From Sphingomonas hengshuiensis (lineage in GTDB: Bacteria; Pseudomonadota; Alphaproteobacteria; Sphingomonadales; Sphingomonadaceae), in assembly GCA_003240755.1 (NCBI GenBank), contig QFNF01000007.1, positions 1-64,000 of the forward strand: a DNA stretch of 64,000 nucleotides, in the 5' to 3' direction. The notes beneath the pieces were generated by a model. That model ran no database searches and was not told the origin of the DNA. It was given only the letters and a program-made list of their open reading frames with translations. Shown here in pieces: positions 18,498 through 27,487 of the stretch. Every line of letters begins with the position of its first letter. The first letter of the stretch is position 1. The position numbers and the translations under genes were made by a program.

Positions 18498-18590
18498 GGT
18501 TGGATGGTCCTCTCGAATTTGGCTCGCAACCCCTTCGGGGGCGAACCTGCCACTACGTTGCTGAACGCGGTTTGAATGTCCGGATGCGCC

Positions 18591-19460
18591 TCAGCGTTCC
18601 CGGCCACCGAATTCGCGCAGATACCCGTTTTCCGGCGACAGGATGATCGACGTCGATCCGCCCTGCCCCGGCGCCCCGGCAAAGGTCGTGCGATACGACT
18701 GCATCGCCCGCCAGAAGGCATAGAAATCGGCATCCTTGCCAAAGCTCGCCGCATAGATGCGCGCGGCTTCCGCCTCGGCATTGGCGCGGACCACCTGTGC
18801 GTCGCGCTGGCCCTGTGCCTGGATCGTCGCCGCTTCCTGTTCGCGGGCCGAGCGCATCCGCGCCAGCGCCGAATCGAGCGGGCTGCCGGTGGGCAGGTCG
18901 GCATGCTTGATCCGCACGTCGACGATTTCCGCGCCATATTGCCGCGCGGTCCGCTGCAGGGCGTTCTGGATATTGTCCATCACCTCGCCGCGCTCGGGCG
19001 TGAGCAGCGACGCGAAGGTCCGCCGGCCCAGCTCGGCGCGCAATGCCGACGACAGCAGCGGTTCGAGCTGGTTGGCGACGCGCTCCTCGGTATTGGCGGT
19101 CGATCCGGTCGAAATCACCGCCTGCAACGGATCGACGATGCGGAACCGGGCAAAGGCGTCGACCTCGAGGCGCAACTGGTCAGTCGACAGCACCGGCTGG
19201 TTGTTCAGCTCGATGTCGAGCACGCGCTTGTCGATCCACACCACCCGGTCGAAGAACGGGATCTTGGCGACCAGCCCGGCGCCGGTCCGCCCGAACGGCT
19301 GGTCGGCGCGATACGGGTTGAGGATGCCGACCGGCTGCTGGAAGCGCAGGATCACCGCCTGGCGCGTTTCCGGCACGATCACCACGGTGCTGAACAGCAG
19401 CACCGCCAGCACCAGCAGGGCGATGCCGATGCCCATCGGGTTGCGCAGCACGCGGTTCAT
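18591..19460 (-). CDS. hflC: HflC, subunit of the HflKC membrane protease modulator
   Basis: 289 residues. An N-terminal membrane anchor (~10-28, IGIALLVLAVLLFSTVVIV) is followed by an SPFH/band-7 domain (ETRQAVILRFQQPVG to ~180) and a long coiled-coil helix rich in Ala/Glu/Arg (ALARMRSAREQEAATIQAQGQ). HflC assembles with HflK in a large periplasmic-side cage around FtsH and modulates degradation of membrane proteins. Its ATG overlaps the hflK stop by 4 nt (ATGA). degP follows. Confidence 0.95.
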   Translation of the reverse strand: MNRVLRNPMGIGIALLVLAVLLFSTVVIVPETRQAVILRFQQPVGILNPYRADQPFGRTGAGLVAKIPFFDRVVWIDKRVLDIELNNQPVLSTDQLRLEVDAFARFRIVDPLQAVISTGSTANTEERVANQLEPLLSSALRAELGRRTFASLLTPERGEVMDNIQNALQRTARQYGAEIVDVRIKHADLPTGSPLDSALARMRSAREQEAATIQAQGQRDAQVVRANAEAEAARIYAASFGKDADFYAFWRAMQSYRTTFAGAPGQGGSTSIILSPENGYLREFGGRER

Positions 19461-20548
19461 CGTGCCGCTCCCGTCGCCTGCGGCGCCTGGGCCTGCGGGA
19501 CCGGGGCCGGCGCTTCCGGTTCGGGCGTCGCCTGTTGCTGGCGGCGCACTTCGGGCAGCGGCAGATAGGCCTGGACGCCGGGCTGGACGATCGTCTTGTC
19601 GGCGCGGTTCAACACCTGCTCCATGGTCTCGTAATACAGCCGCCGCCGGGTCACGTCGGGGGCCATGCGATATTGTTCGTAGATCTTGTCGAATTCGGCC
19701 GCGTCACCCTGCGCCCGCGCGATCACCTGCTGCGCATAGGCGCGCGAGCGGTTCAGGTTCGACTGCGCCTCCTGCTGCGCCGCGGTCACGGCCTTGAACG
19801 CGTCGTCGACCTCGGCCGGGGCCTGTGCCTTCTGGATGCTGATGCCCAGCACGCGCACGCCCGACTGATATTCGTCGAGCAGCGCCTGCATGCGGGTCTG
19901 CACGTCCGCCTCGATCTCGCCGCGGCCCGACCCGATCGCCTGGGTCAGGTTCTTGCTCGCCACCGCCGCGCGCATCGCGCTTTCGGCGACCGCGCGCACC
20001 GTTTCCTGCGGGTTCTTGATCTCGAACACATAATCCTCGGGCGACTTGATGTTCCAGCGCACCGAATAGGCGAGGTCGACGATATTCTGGTCGCCGGTCA
20101 GCATCAGGTTCGCCTGGTTGCCGCCGGCCGGAAAGCTTTCGGTCCGGGTGTTCTGCACATCCTCCACCTGCACGCGCATGATCGGCGCGGGCAGCGTGAA
20201 CTGGATGCCGGAATTGAGCGTGCCGGTATATCTGCCGAACATGGTCACGACCCCGCGCTCCTGCGGGCCGATCGAATGGAAGCTGGTGAAGGCGATCCAC
20301 ACCAGCACCAGCGCGGCGACCGCCGCCAGCCACAGCCGCCCGGCATTGGCCGGAAAGGACGGGCCGCCCCCCGGGCCGCCGGTGCGCGCCCGTTTGAGGA
20401 ATTCGTCGAGCGAGGTCGATCCGCCGATCCGGCCGCGCTTGCCCGCGGGCGGCATCGACCACGGGTTGCGCGGGCCGTCATCGCCCCCGCCGCCGCCCGA
20501 TCCGTTCCCGGAATCGCCGCCGCCACCCCATGGGCCCTTGTCGCTCAT
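19457..20548 (-). CDS. hflK: HflK, subunit of the HflKC membrane protease modulator
   Basis: 363 residues. The N-terminal cytoplasmic region is Gly-rich and begins MSDKGPWGGGG, with SLDEFLKRA near 47-54. One membrane helix lies at ~72-88, and the SPFH/band-7 domain follows (SIGPQERGVVTMFGRYTG onward). The C-terminal tail is Gln/Pro-rich. It partners HflC to control FtsH. Start ATG 20548 gives the usual HflK N-terminus. It is divergent from mrp with about 115 bases between starts. Cotranslated with hflC. Confidence 0.95.
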   Translation of the reverse strand: MSDKGPWGGGGDSGNGSGGGGGDDGPRNPWSMPPAGKRGRIGGSTSLDEFLKRARTGGPGGGPSFPANAGRLWLAAVAALVLVWIAFTSFHSIGPQERGVVTMFGRYTGTLNSGIQFTLPAPIMRVQVEDVQNTRTESFPAGGNQANLMLTGDQNIVDLAYSVRWNIKSPEDYVFEIKNPQETVRAVAESAMRAAVASKNLTQAIGSGRGEIEADVQTRMQALLDEYQSGVRVLGISIQKAQAPAEVDDAFKAVTAAQQEAQSNLNRSRAYAQQVIARAQGDAAEFDKIYEQYRMAPDVTRRRLYYETMEQVLNRADKTIVQPGVQAYLPLPEVRRQQQATPEPEAPAPVPQAQAPQATGAAR

Positions 20549-20664
20549 TCCGCAGCACCTTGCGCGCGTCCGCGCCGCCCCATGATCCATCGCATCCTTC
20601 CTTTATAGGGGGCATCCGTCCGTTTTACAGTGGTAACGCGCCGTTCGGTCGCTACATCGCCGCC

Positions 20665-21636
20665 ATGGCTTCCGCTTCGAACCCCGCCGCCGCGCTCGAC
20701 GCGCTGCTCGGCCCGGTCGCCGCCGGCCGCGCCACGGCGCGCGTCACCGGCGACCAGGCGAGCATCATCCTCGACGTGACCGGCCTGCCCCCGGCCGCGC
20801 GGGACGCGCTGGAGGCCGATGTCCGCGCCGCCGCCGCGACCGCTCCGGGCATCGCCGCCGTCCGCATCGCCCAGACCACCGAGCGCGTCGCGCAGCGCAT
20901 CGTCGCGGTGGCGAGCGGCAAGGGCGGGGTCGGCAAGTCGACGCTGTCGGCCAACCTCGCCATCGCGCTGGCGCGTTCAGGCCGCCGGGTCGGGATGATC
21001 GACGCCGACATCTACGGCCCCTCGCAACCGCGCCTGCTGGGCGTGGAGGGGATCCGGGCCGAGGCGCATGACAAGAAGCTGGTGCCGGTCGCGACGCCGC
21101 ACGGCGTGCCGCTGCTGTCGATGGGCCAGCTCGTCCCCGCCGGACAGGCGATCGCGTGGCGCGGGCCGATGGCGGCGGGGGCGCTGACGCAACTGGTCGA
21201 CGCCCATTGGCAGAGCGCCGACACGCTGGTCGTCGACCTGCCGCCGGGCACCGGAGACGTGCAGTTGACCATGATCCAGAAGCACCGCCCCGCCGGCGCG
21301 GTGATCGTATCGACGCCGCAGGACCTGGCGCTGATCGACGCGACCCGCGCGATCGACCTGTTCGTGAAGGCCGGGGTGCCGGTCATCGGGCTGGTCGAGA
21401 ACATGGCGGGCTATGTCTGCCCGCATTGCGGCGAAGCGTCTGACCCGTTCGGCAATGGCGGCGCGGAGGCCAAGGCGCAGGCGCTCGGCATCCCGTTCCT
21501 CGGCCGCATCCCGCTGGCCCTCGCCATTCGCACCGCGTCCGACGCCGGCCTGCCCCCCGCCGCCGGGAACGGTGCGCCAGCCGATCCGTTCATGTCGATC
21601 GCCGGAAAGGTCGGCGACTGGCTGGCAAGGAACTGA
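20665..21636 (+). CDS. apbC: Mrp/ApbC-type iron-sulfur cluster carrier ATPase
   Basis: 323 residues. A short N-terminal domain related to MIP18/DUF59 (~1-75) precedes a deviant Walker A GKGGVGKST (residues 85-93). The P-loop ATPase core carries DADIYGPSQPRLLG and VDLPPGTGDVQLTM. The CxxC pair in YVCPHCGE (~250) would bridge an Fe-S cluster at the dimer interface. Mrp/ApbC/Nbp35-type proteins deliver [4Fe-4S] clusters to apo-enzymes; candidate clients in this window include the photolyase and the XPD-like helicase. It is followed within 2 nt by the CoA-binding protein gene. Confidence 0.93.
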   Translation: MASASNPAAALDALLGPVAAGRATARVTGDQASIILDVTGLPPAARDALEADVRAAAATAPGIAAVRIAQTTERVAQRIVAVASGKGGVGKSTLSANLAIALARSGRRVGMIDADIYGPSQPRLLGVEGIRAEAHDKKLVPVATPHGVPLLSMGQLVPAGQAIAWRGPMAAGALTQLVDAHWQSADTLVVDLPPGTGDVQLTMIQKHRPAGAVIVSTPQDLALIDATRAIDLFVKAGVPVIGLVENMAGYVCPHCGEASDPFGNGGAEAKAQALGIPFLGRIPLALAIRTASDAGLPPAAGNGAPADPFMSIAGKVGDWLARN

Positions 21637-21637
21637 C

Positions 21638-22060
21638 ATGCTGGACGATGACGGCATCCGCACCCTGTTGAGCGACGCGCGGACGATCGCGCTGGTCGGC
21701 GCCTCCGACCGCCCCGACCGGGCGTCGTACGGCGTGATGGCGTTCCTCCAGGCGCAGGGCTACCGCGTGATCCCGGTCAATCCGCAGATCACCGGCGAAC
21801 ATCTCCACGGCGAATTCGTCTTTCGCGACCTCGACCAGATCGGGGAGCCGATCGACATCGTCGACATCTTCCGCAATTCGGCCGCGGCCGGCGAGGCGGT
21901 CGACGCCGCGATCGCGGCGGGCGCGAAGGCGGTGTGGATGCAACTGGGCGTGGTCAACGACGCCGCCGCCGCGCGGGCCGAGGCAGCGGGCCTCAAGGTG
22001 GTGATGGACCGCTGTCCCAAGATCGAGATTCCGCGGCTGGGCGTCGCGGCGGTCGGGTAG
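21638..22060 (+). CDS. CoA-binding domain protein (YccU-like)
   Basis: 140 residues forming one CoA-binding Rossmann-like domain: TIALVGASDRPDRASYGVMAFL near the N-terminus, GYRVIPVNPQ, then VDIFRN and WMQLGVVNDAAAARAEAAGL, ending with the conserved MDRCPKIE. The family (YccU/COG1832) binds CoA or acyl-CoA in vitro; no enzymatic role is established. It starts 2 nt after apbC and is cotranscribed with it. Confidence 0.9.
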   Translation: MLDDDGIRTLLSDARTIALVGASDRPDRASYGVMAFLQAQGYRVIPVNPQITGEHLHGEFVFRDLDQIGEPIDIVDIFRNSAAAGEAVDAAIAAGAKAVWMQLGVVNDAAAARAEAAGLKVVMDRCPKIEIPRLGVAAVG

Positions 22061-22122
22061 GCCGGCACCTTCGCCGCTCCCCGACCTTTTTTGTCGCTCC
22101 CCGGCCGCTTTCTGCTGCTCCC

Positions 22123-22238
22123 CAACCGTTCGTCCCGAGTAGCCATTGAGCTTGTCGAAAGGGCGTATCGAAGGACCGCCACACGTACTTCGATACGGGT
22201 CTTCGACAAGCTCAGCCCCTACTCAGCACGAACGGTTG
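22123..22238. repeat. REP-like imperfect inverted repeat (about 50-base arms)
   Basis: The left arm from 22123 and the complement of the right arm ending at 22238 both read CAACCGTTCGT..GAGTAG..TGAGCTTGTCGAA..CGTATCGAAG with a few mismatches. A shorter copy of the same family lies at 36661-36742. A degenerate relative follows at 22270-22340 (GTTCGGTTCGAG, CTGTCGAGAAG). Such palindromes containing TTCGACAAGCTCAG are widespread extragenic repeats in sphingomonads. It separates the CoA-binding gene from the convergent hydrolase. Apart from this and the degenerate relative, the 296-base spacer holds nothing I recognise. Confidence 0.8.
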
Positions 22239-22356
22239 CGAGAAGAGCATCCCTTCCTCTCCCCACCCACCCCGTTCGGTTCGAGCAGCTTCGAGCCTGT
22301 CGAGAAGCGTCCGTCGAGAACCCGTTCGCTCGAAGCAAACAGGGATCAGATAAGGC

Positions 22357-23109
22357 TCAAACCCGTCCCCCCAACACCCGCGCGAACAATCCCAGCATCC
22401 ATCCCGTCGCGCTGACGAACAGCGCCGGATCGTACCTTGGCCCCTCGTCGCGCAGGAACGCATGCTGCGCATTCACCTCGTGCCACGCATATACCGTCCC
22501 CGCCGTCTCCAGCGCGGCGCGGATCGCCTCGCGCCCGGCATAGGGCACATGCGGGTCCTGCCGTCCCCACACGAACAGCATCTCGCCGGCAATCTCGCCG
22601 ATCCGCGCCAGGCTGTCGTCGCACCGCCCCGCGCCCAGCGTCCCCGAATGGATATCGGTCGGATAGAAGCATGCCGCCGCCAGCACCCGCGGATCGAACG
22701 CGGCGCGATAGGCGAGATGCCCGCCCAGGCACACGCCCGCCACGCCGATCCGTCCCGAACATGCCGGATGCGACTCCAGAAAATCGATCACCCGCGTCGC
22801 ATCGGCATCGAACCCGGCGACCGGCTTGGTGAACTTCAGGTCGTTGCCGCGATCGGTCCCGTCCTGGTCATAGGCCAGCACCGTGCCCGGCGCCGCATAT
22901 TCATGATACACCTCGGGCACCGCCACGACATGGCCATGCCCGGCGATGAACGCCGCCAGCCGCCGGATCGGCGCCGTCACCTGATAGATTTCGGAATACA
23001 GCACCACGCCCGGAAACCGCCCCTCCGCCGCCGGGCGAAAGACATGGGTACGCATCACCCCGCCATCGGCGGCGGGAAGATCGGCGAATTCGTGCGCGTG
23101 CAGGATCAT
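22357..23109 (-). CDS. Dienelactone hydrolase family protein
   Basis: 250 residues of an alpha/beta hydrolase. The catalytic triad is visible as C127 (GVAGVCLGGH), D185 (WGRQDPHV) and H216 (NAQHAFLRDE), and the family's VVLYSEIYQV oxyanion region is near 36-44. Dienelactone hydrolases open enol-lactones in chlorocatechol breakdown, but many chromosomal members have unknown substrates. Its ATG overlaps the stop of the large MscS gene by 4 nt. Cytoplasmic; no signal peptide. Confidence 0.88.
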   Translation of the reverse strand: MILHAHEFADLPAADGGVMRTHVFRPAAEGRFPGVVLYSEIYQVTAPIRRLAAFIAGHGHVVAVPEVYHEYAAPGTVLAYDQDGTDRGNDLKFTKPVAGFDADATRVIDFLESHPACSGRIGVAGVCLGGHLAYRAAFDPRVLAAACFYPTDIHSGTLGAGRCDDSLARIGEIAGEMLFVWGRQDPHVPYAGREAIRAALETAGTVYAWHEVNAQHAFLRDEGPRYDPALFVSATGWMLGLFARVLGGRV

Positions 23110-25523
23110 GGCCGCGCCGTGCCGCCGGCCGGATCGGTTGGCAAGGGCGGAACGGGGTCGGTCGGCGCCGTCACCAGTTCCAGCCGCTGCGGTACCGTCC
23201 CCATCTCGATCCCCTCCGCCCGGAACCGGGTGAGGATTTCGAGCAGCACGTTGCTGCGCGCGCCATAGGCGGCACGCGGCGAGGGGACATGCGCGAAACA
23301 GTTGAACGCGATCCGCCCGTCGACGATCGAATCGACGAACGCCGCCGGTGCCGGATCGGCCAGCACGTCCTCCTCGCGGGCAAAGGCGTCGAGCACCAGC
23401 GCGCGCACCCGCGCCGCATCGGTGCCCAGCGGCACCGAAAACTGGATCTGGATACGCCCCAGCGGGCTGGCCAGCGTCTTGTTCAGCACCGATTTGGTGA
23501 TGAGTTCCGAATTGGGCACGATCAGCGTCGAATGATCGGCCAGCGTGATCTCGGTCGATCGTACGCTGATCCGCTTCACATCGCCCTCGTCGGTGCCGAC
23601 GCGGATCAGGTCGCCGATCTTGATCGGCCGCTCGGCCAGCAGGATCAGGCCGGAGACGAAATTCTGCGTGATCGCCTGCAACCCGAAACCGATGCCGACC
23701 GACAGCGCGGACAGCAGCAGCGCGATCCGCTCCACGCCGATGCCCAGCGACGCCAGCGCCCAGATCACCGCCAGCGCGATCCCGACATAGCGCGCGACGA
23801 GGCTGACCGAATTGCGCCCGCTGCCGTCAAGGTCGGTGGCCGGCAGATAGCGCCCCTCCAGCCAGCGCATGAACGCGCGCACCAGCGCCAGCCCGATCGT
23901 CAGCACCACGACCGACCGCAGGATCGCGCCGGGCGAAATCGTCACCCCGCCGACCTCGACCCCGCGCGCCAGCTCGCCCAGGCGGCTGAGCATGTCGGCG
24001 ATCCCGCCGCCACCGAACGGGAACAGCCACAGCCCCAGCGCGAGCATCGCCAGCAATACGCGCAGCACCCCCGACAGCAGCACCCCGAACTGGTCGACGG
24101 TCCCGCCGCGCACGCCAAGGCCGCGGGTCAGCGCCACGCCCAGCCGGCTGCCGCGTTCGAACACCGTCGTCGCCACATCGTCGATCGCCGCCAGCGTCAG
24201 GTACATCGCCGCCGCCAGCAGCAGCGTCCATGCCGCGATCTGCCCGACGAACAGGCCGAACCCGATATAGCCCGCCGCCAGCGCCAGCAGCGCGATGCCG
24301 ACCACGCCCCATGCGAACAGCAGCATCGCCGCCAGCCCGGTATGGGCCGGTGCCTCGCTGCCGTCGCCGGCGGCGTCGCCCGCCTCGCTCGCCGCCGCGC
24401 GCAGCCGGCCGAGCGCGAACAGCGCGGCGGCGATCAGCAGGATATGCGCCAGCGCCAGCAGCGCGCTGGTCGCGACCCGTGCCGCCGCGCTGGTGCCGAT
24501 CGCGTCGTTCGCCGCGTCGAGCGCGACGGCGACCCCCGCCAGGCCGGCCAGCCCGAACGAATAGGGCCGAAGGCGCGCCGCCACCGCATCGCCGATCGGC
24601 GCGATCCGCCAGCTCGCGCTGTCGCGCATCAGCACCGCGCCCAGGACCGCGCTGGTAAAGGCGCCGATGCCGATCGCCACCAGCCACTGGTCGAGCATCG
24701 CGTCCCAGCGCGACGCCACCAGCCCCGCCCAGCGCGCGCCGGTGAACATCGCCGCCGCGGCGAGCAGCGGTGCCAGCGTCCCGATCGCCACCCGGCCCAG
24801 CGCGTTGGCCGACCGGCGGATGCGGCGTCCCGGCGCACCTTCGATCAACAGCCGCTGTCCCGCACGCCCCGCCGCCAGCCGCGCCGGGCCGAGCAGCAGG
24901 ACGGCGACGACGAGGCCGAGGATCGCCGGCCATGCGCGGTTCAGGGGCGCGGCGCTCAGCGTCGCGATCTCGGTCGCGACGAACCGTTCGATCCGGTGCG
25001 CGTCGCGCGGCACCGCGCGCAGGATCGCGCGCCAGAAGGTCGGGGTCAGCGGCGACGCGCCCCGCCCGAACAGCTTCTGGCTCAGCTCGGCGGCCTGGCC
25101 TTCCTGGATCTCGTCGACGAGCTGCTGGGCCTCGACCGACAGCAGCTTCGCGCGCTTCGTCGCCGAATCGAGCGCGGCGCGCTGTCGGGTAAGCGCGCTG
25201 CGTTCGTCGCGGATCGCCGGGTCCTCGCCCGACGCCGCCGGGCCCAGTTGCGCCAGCCGCGCATCGATCCGCGCCAGATCGCCGGTCGCCTGCTGCGCGG
25301 TGTCGAGCGTCGCGGTCCGCACCGCCTGCGCCCCCCCGCGCAGCGCGTCGCGGTCGCCGCGCTCCAGCCGCGTGTCGAGCGCGCCGTCGACCAGCCCCAG
25401 CTCGTCGGTCGCCTTGTCGAGCTGCCCGGCGTAATCGGGCGCGGCGCCGGTCTGCGCTAGGGCGGGTAACGCCGCCACGATCAGCAGGAGCGACGACAGG
25501 CTACGGAGCAGCGACCGGATCAT
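23106..25523 (-). CDS. Large MscS-family mechanosensitive channel with DUF3772-like periplasmic domain
   Basis: 805 residues. A signal peptide (~1-23) leads into a coiled, Gln/Asp-rich periplasmic domain of the DUF3772 type (~25-190). Multiple membrane helices span ~200-560, and a C-terminal MscS core follows. That core holds the pore helix GIGVERIALLLSALSVGIGFG and the beta domain (IKIGDLIRVG, LIVPNSELI). Proteins of this MscK/YbiO class respond to membrane tension or ionic conditions. It is the first gene of a coupled pair with the hydrolase. A second, smaller MscS lies at 2127-3443. Confidence 0.9.
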   Translation of the reverse strand: MIRSLLRSLSSLLLIVAALPALAQTGAAPDYAGQLDKATDELGLVDGALDTRLERGDRDALRGGAQAVRTATLDTAQQATGDLARIDARLAQLGPAASGEDPAIRDERSALTRQRAALDSATKRAKLLSVEAQQLVDEIQEGQAAELSQKLFGRGASPLTPTFWRAILRAVPRDAHRIERFVATEIATLSAAPLNRAWPAILGLVVAVLLLGPARLAAGRAGQRLLIEGAPGRRIRRSANALGRVAIGTLAPLLAAAAMFTGARWAGLVASRWDAMLDQWLVAIGIGAFTSAVLGAVLMRDSASWRIAPIGDAVAARLRPYSFGLAGLAGVAVALDAANDAIGTSAAARVATSALLALAHILLIAAALFALGRLRAAASEAGDAAGDGSEAPAHTGLAAMLLFAWGVVGIALLALAAGYIGFGLFVGQIAAWTLLLAAAMYLTLAAIDDVATTVFERGSRLGVALTRGLGVRGGTVDQFGVLLSGVLRVLLAMLALGLWLFPFGGGGIADMLSRLGELARGVEVGGVTISPGAILRSVVVLTIGLALVRAFMRWLEGRYLPATDLDGSGRNSVSLVARYVGIALAVIWALASLGIGVERIALLLSALSVGIGFGLQAITQNFVSGLILLAERPIKIGDLIRVGTDEGDVKRISVRSTEITLADHSTLIVPNSELITKSVLNKTLASPLGRIQIQFSVPLGTDAARVRALVLDAFAREEDVLADPAPAAFVDSIVDGRIAFNCFAHVPSPRAAYGARSNVLLEILTRFRAEGIEMGTVPQRLELVTAPTDPVPPLPTDPAGGTARP

Positions 25524-25599
25524 GCCCCCGCCTATCCTGCTTCAGCAACATCGACAATCGCCCCATGGCGATCCGCCCCGCCCGGCGTTACAGGAACGG

Positions 25600-27225
25600 A
25601 TGCTTCGTGTCACCGGATTGAACCTGTCGCTGAACCATCCCGAGGAGGCGTTGGCCGCCGCGATCCGCGAACGGCTGCGCATCGCCCCGCGCGACCTCGT
25701 CCGCTACACCATCGCGCGCCGCGCGCATGATGCCCGCGACAAGGATGACATCCAGCTCGTCTATTCGGTCGACGTGACCGTCAGGAACGAAGGACAGGTG
25801 CTGGCGCGCACCCGCCGCGACCGGGGTGTCGGGCCGACCCCCGATACCGGCTATCGCTTCGTGACGACCATGCCCGCCGGGCATGCCGGGCCGCGCCCGA
25901 TCGTCGTCGGTGCCGGTCCGTGCGGGCTGTTCGCCGGGCTGATCCTCGCCCAGATGGGGTTCCGCCCGATCATCCTCGATCGCGGCAAGGTGGTGCGCGA
26001 ACGCACGCAGGACACGTGGGGCCTGTGGCGCCGCGGCAGGCTGAACCCCGAATCGAACGTGCAGTTCGGCGAAGGGGGTGCGGGCACCTTTTCCGACGGC
26101 AAGCTGTGGAGCCAGATCAAGGATCCGCGCCATCTGGGCCGCAAGGTGCTGACCGAGTTCGTGAAGGCCGGCGCGCCCGAGGAGATCCTGACCGAGGCGC
26201 ACCCGCATATCGGCACCTTCCGCCTCGTGACGATGGTCGAATCGATGCGCCGGACCGTCGAGGCGCTGGGCGGCGAATATCGCTTCTCGCACCGGGTCGA
26301 CGACCTCGTGCTGGAGGAACGCCCCGACGGCACGCGGCGCCTGACCGCCCTGAAGCTGTCGACCGGCGAGACGCTGGCGGCCGATGCGCCGGTCGTGCTG
26401 GCGCTGGGGCACAGCGCGCGCGACACCTTCCACATGCTCCACGACCGCGGCGTCGCGCTGGAGGCCAAGCCGTTCTCGATCGGGGTGCGGATCGAACATC
26501 CGCAAAGCTGGATCGACCGCGCCCGCTTCGGTGCCTGTGCCGGCCATCCCGATCTGGGGGCGGCGGCCTATACGCTGTCGCACCATTGTTCGAACCAGCG
26601 CACCGTGTACAGCTTCTGCATGTGTCCCGGCGGCACCGTCGTCGCGGCGACGTCCGAACCCGGCCGCGTCGCGACCAACGGCATGAGCCAGTATTCGCGC
26701 AACGAACGCAACGCCAATTCGGGCATCGTCGTCGGCATCGATCCGGCGCGCGACTATCCCGGCCATCCGCTTGCCGGCATCGCGTTCCAGCGTCACTGGG
26801 AAGAACGCGCCTATGCCGCCGGCGGCGGCGATTACCGCGCGCCCGCGCAACTGGTCGGCGACTTCCTCGCCGACCGCCCCTCCACGAAGTTGAACATCGT
26901 CATCCCATCCTACCGCCCCGGCATAACCCCCACCAACCTGAACGCCTGCCTGCCTGAATTTGCGATCACCGCGCTGCGCGAGGCGCTGGTCGCGTTCGGA
27001 CGGACCATTCCGGGCTATGACCATCCGGATGCGGTGATGACCGGGGTGGAAACCCGGACCTCGTCCCCGGTGCGCATCCCGCGCGGCGACGATTTCCAGA
27101 GCATCAATACCGCCAACCTGTTCCCCGCGGGCGAAGGGGCCGGCTATGCCGGCGGCATCCTGTCGGCCGCAGTTGACGGGATCAAGGTCGCGGAGGCGGT
27201 CGCCCGCGCCATGATCGCTGCCTGA
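25600..27225 (+). CDS. Uncharacterised FAD-dependent dehydrogenase (COG2509)
   Basis: 541 residues. An N-terminal ~90-residue basic domain (LRVTGLNLSLNHPEEAL) precedes the dinucleotide-binding motif VVGAGPCGLFAGLILAQMG. The segments QFGEGGAGTFSDGKL, ALGHSARDTF and GEGAGYAGGILSAAVDGIK are characteristic of COG2509. These flavoproteins are widespread, but their substrate is unknown; they lack a membrane segment. Start ATG 25600 (MLRVTG) with AGGAA 5 nt upstream; an in-frame ATG at 25522 lacks a ribosome-binding site. It diverges from the large MscS gene. Confidence 0.92.
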   Translation: MLRVTGLNLSLNHPEEALAAAIRERLRIAPRDLVRYTIARRAHDARDKDDIQLVYSVDVTVRNEGQVLARTRRDRGVGPTPDTGYRFVTTMPAGHAGPRPIVVGAGPCGLFAGLILAQMGFRPIILDRGKVVRERTQDTWGLWRRGRLNPESNVQFGEGGAGTFSDGKLWSQIKDPRHLGRKVLTEFVKAGAPEEILTEAHPHIGTFRLVTMVESMRRTVEALGGEYRFSHRVDDLVLEERPDGTRRLTALKLSTGETLAADAPVVLALGHSARDTFHMLHDRGVALEAKPFSIGVRIEHPQSWIDRARFGACAGHPDLGAAAYTLSHHCSNQRTVYSFCMCPGGTVVAATSEPGRVATNGMSQYSRNERNANSGIVVGIDPARDYPGHPLAGIAFQRHWEERAYAAGGGDYRAPAQLVGDFLADRPSTKLNIVIPSYRPGITPTNLNACLPEFAITALREALVAFGRTIPGYDHPDAVMTGVETRTSSPVRIPRGDDFQSINTANLFPAGEGAGYAGGILSAAVDGIKVAEAVARAMIAA

Positions 27226-27227
27226 GG

Positions 27228-27335
27228 TCAGGCGATCGGCGTGACCGGCGCGGCAGCCGACAGCAGCACGGCGGAGACGAACAGCGCGCCGAACATGGCG
27301 ACGACCTGCTGGCGAAGGGCTTTGATATTGGTCAT
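27228..27335 (-). CDS. 35-residue hydrophobic membrane peptide
   Basis: A very short gene: MTNIKALRQQ at the N-terminus, then a hydrophobic helix at ~11-29 and the end APVTPIA. A GGGAG ribosome-binding site lies 7 nt before the ATG, so translation is likely. It could be a single-pass membrane peptide or a secreted peptide (cleavage possible after SAAA). It sits 2 nt from the FAD dehydrogenase stop, on the opposite strand. Upstream are a sigma-54-like element and an AT-rich inverted repeat. Unrecognised function; short genes of this kind are commonly missed. Confidence 0.65.
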   Translation of the reverse strand: MTNIKALRQQVVAMFGALFVSAVLLSAAAPVTPIA

Positions 27336-27387
27336 GATGGTCACTCCCTGTTGCCGTGCGAACCGTTCGCCGACGATGCATCCAGCA

Positions 27388-27404
27388 TTGCAGGGGGCGT
27401 GCCA
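27388..27404 (-). promoter_or_regulatory. Sigma-54-like promoter upstream of the 35-residue peptide
   Basis: On the minus strand TGGCAC-N5-CTGCA matches the -24/-12 consensus TGGCAC-N5-TTGCA at all but one base, keeping the invariant GG and GC with correct spacing. Transcription would start about 40 nt before the peptide ATG. A chance match is possible. Confidence 0.35.
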
Positions 27405-27405
27405 G

Positions 27406-27434
27406 TTATCTAAAGTATTGATTTATAAAGATAA
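27406..27434. promoter_or_regulatory. AT-rich inverted repeat (TTATCT...AGATAA)
   Basis: TTATCT at 27406-27411 and AGATAA at 27429-27434 flank a very AT-rich spacer in a genome that is about two-thirds G+C. It lies between the start-distal ends of the 35-residue peptide and diguanylate cyclase genes, just upstream of the sigma-54-like element, where an activator would bind. Confidence 0.3.
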
Positions 27435-27487
27435 AATGTGTGCGCTTTGCGCTTGTTGGCAGAACGCCCGGTGCATCACACCATCGA

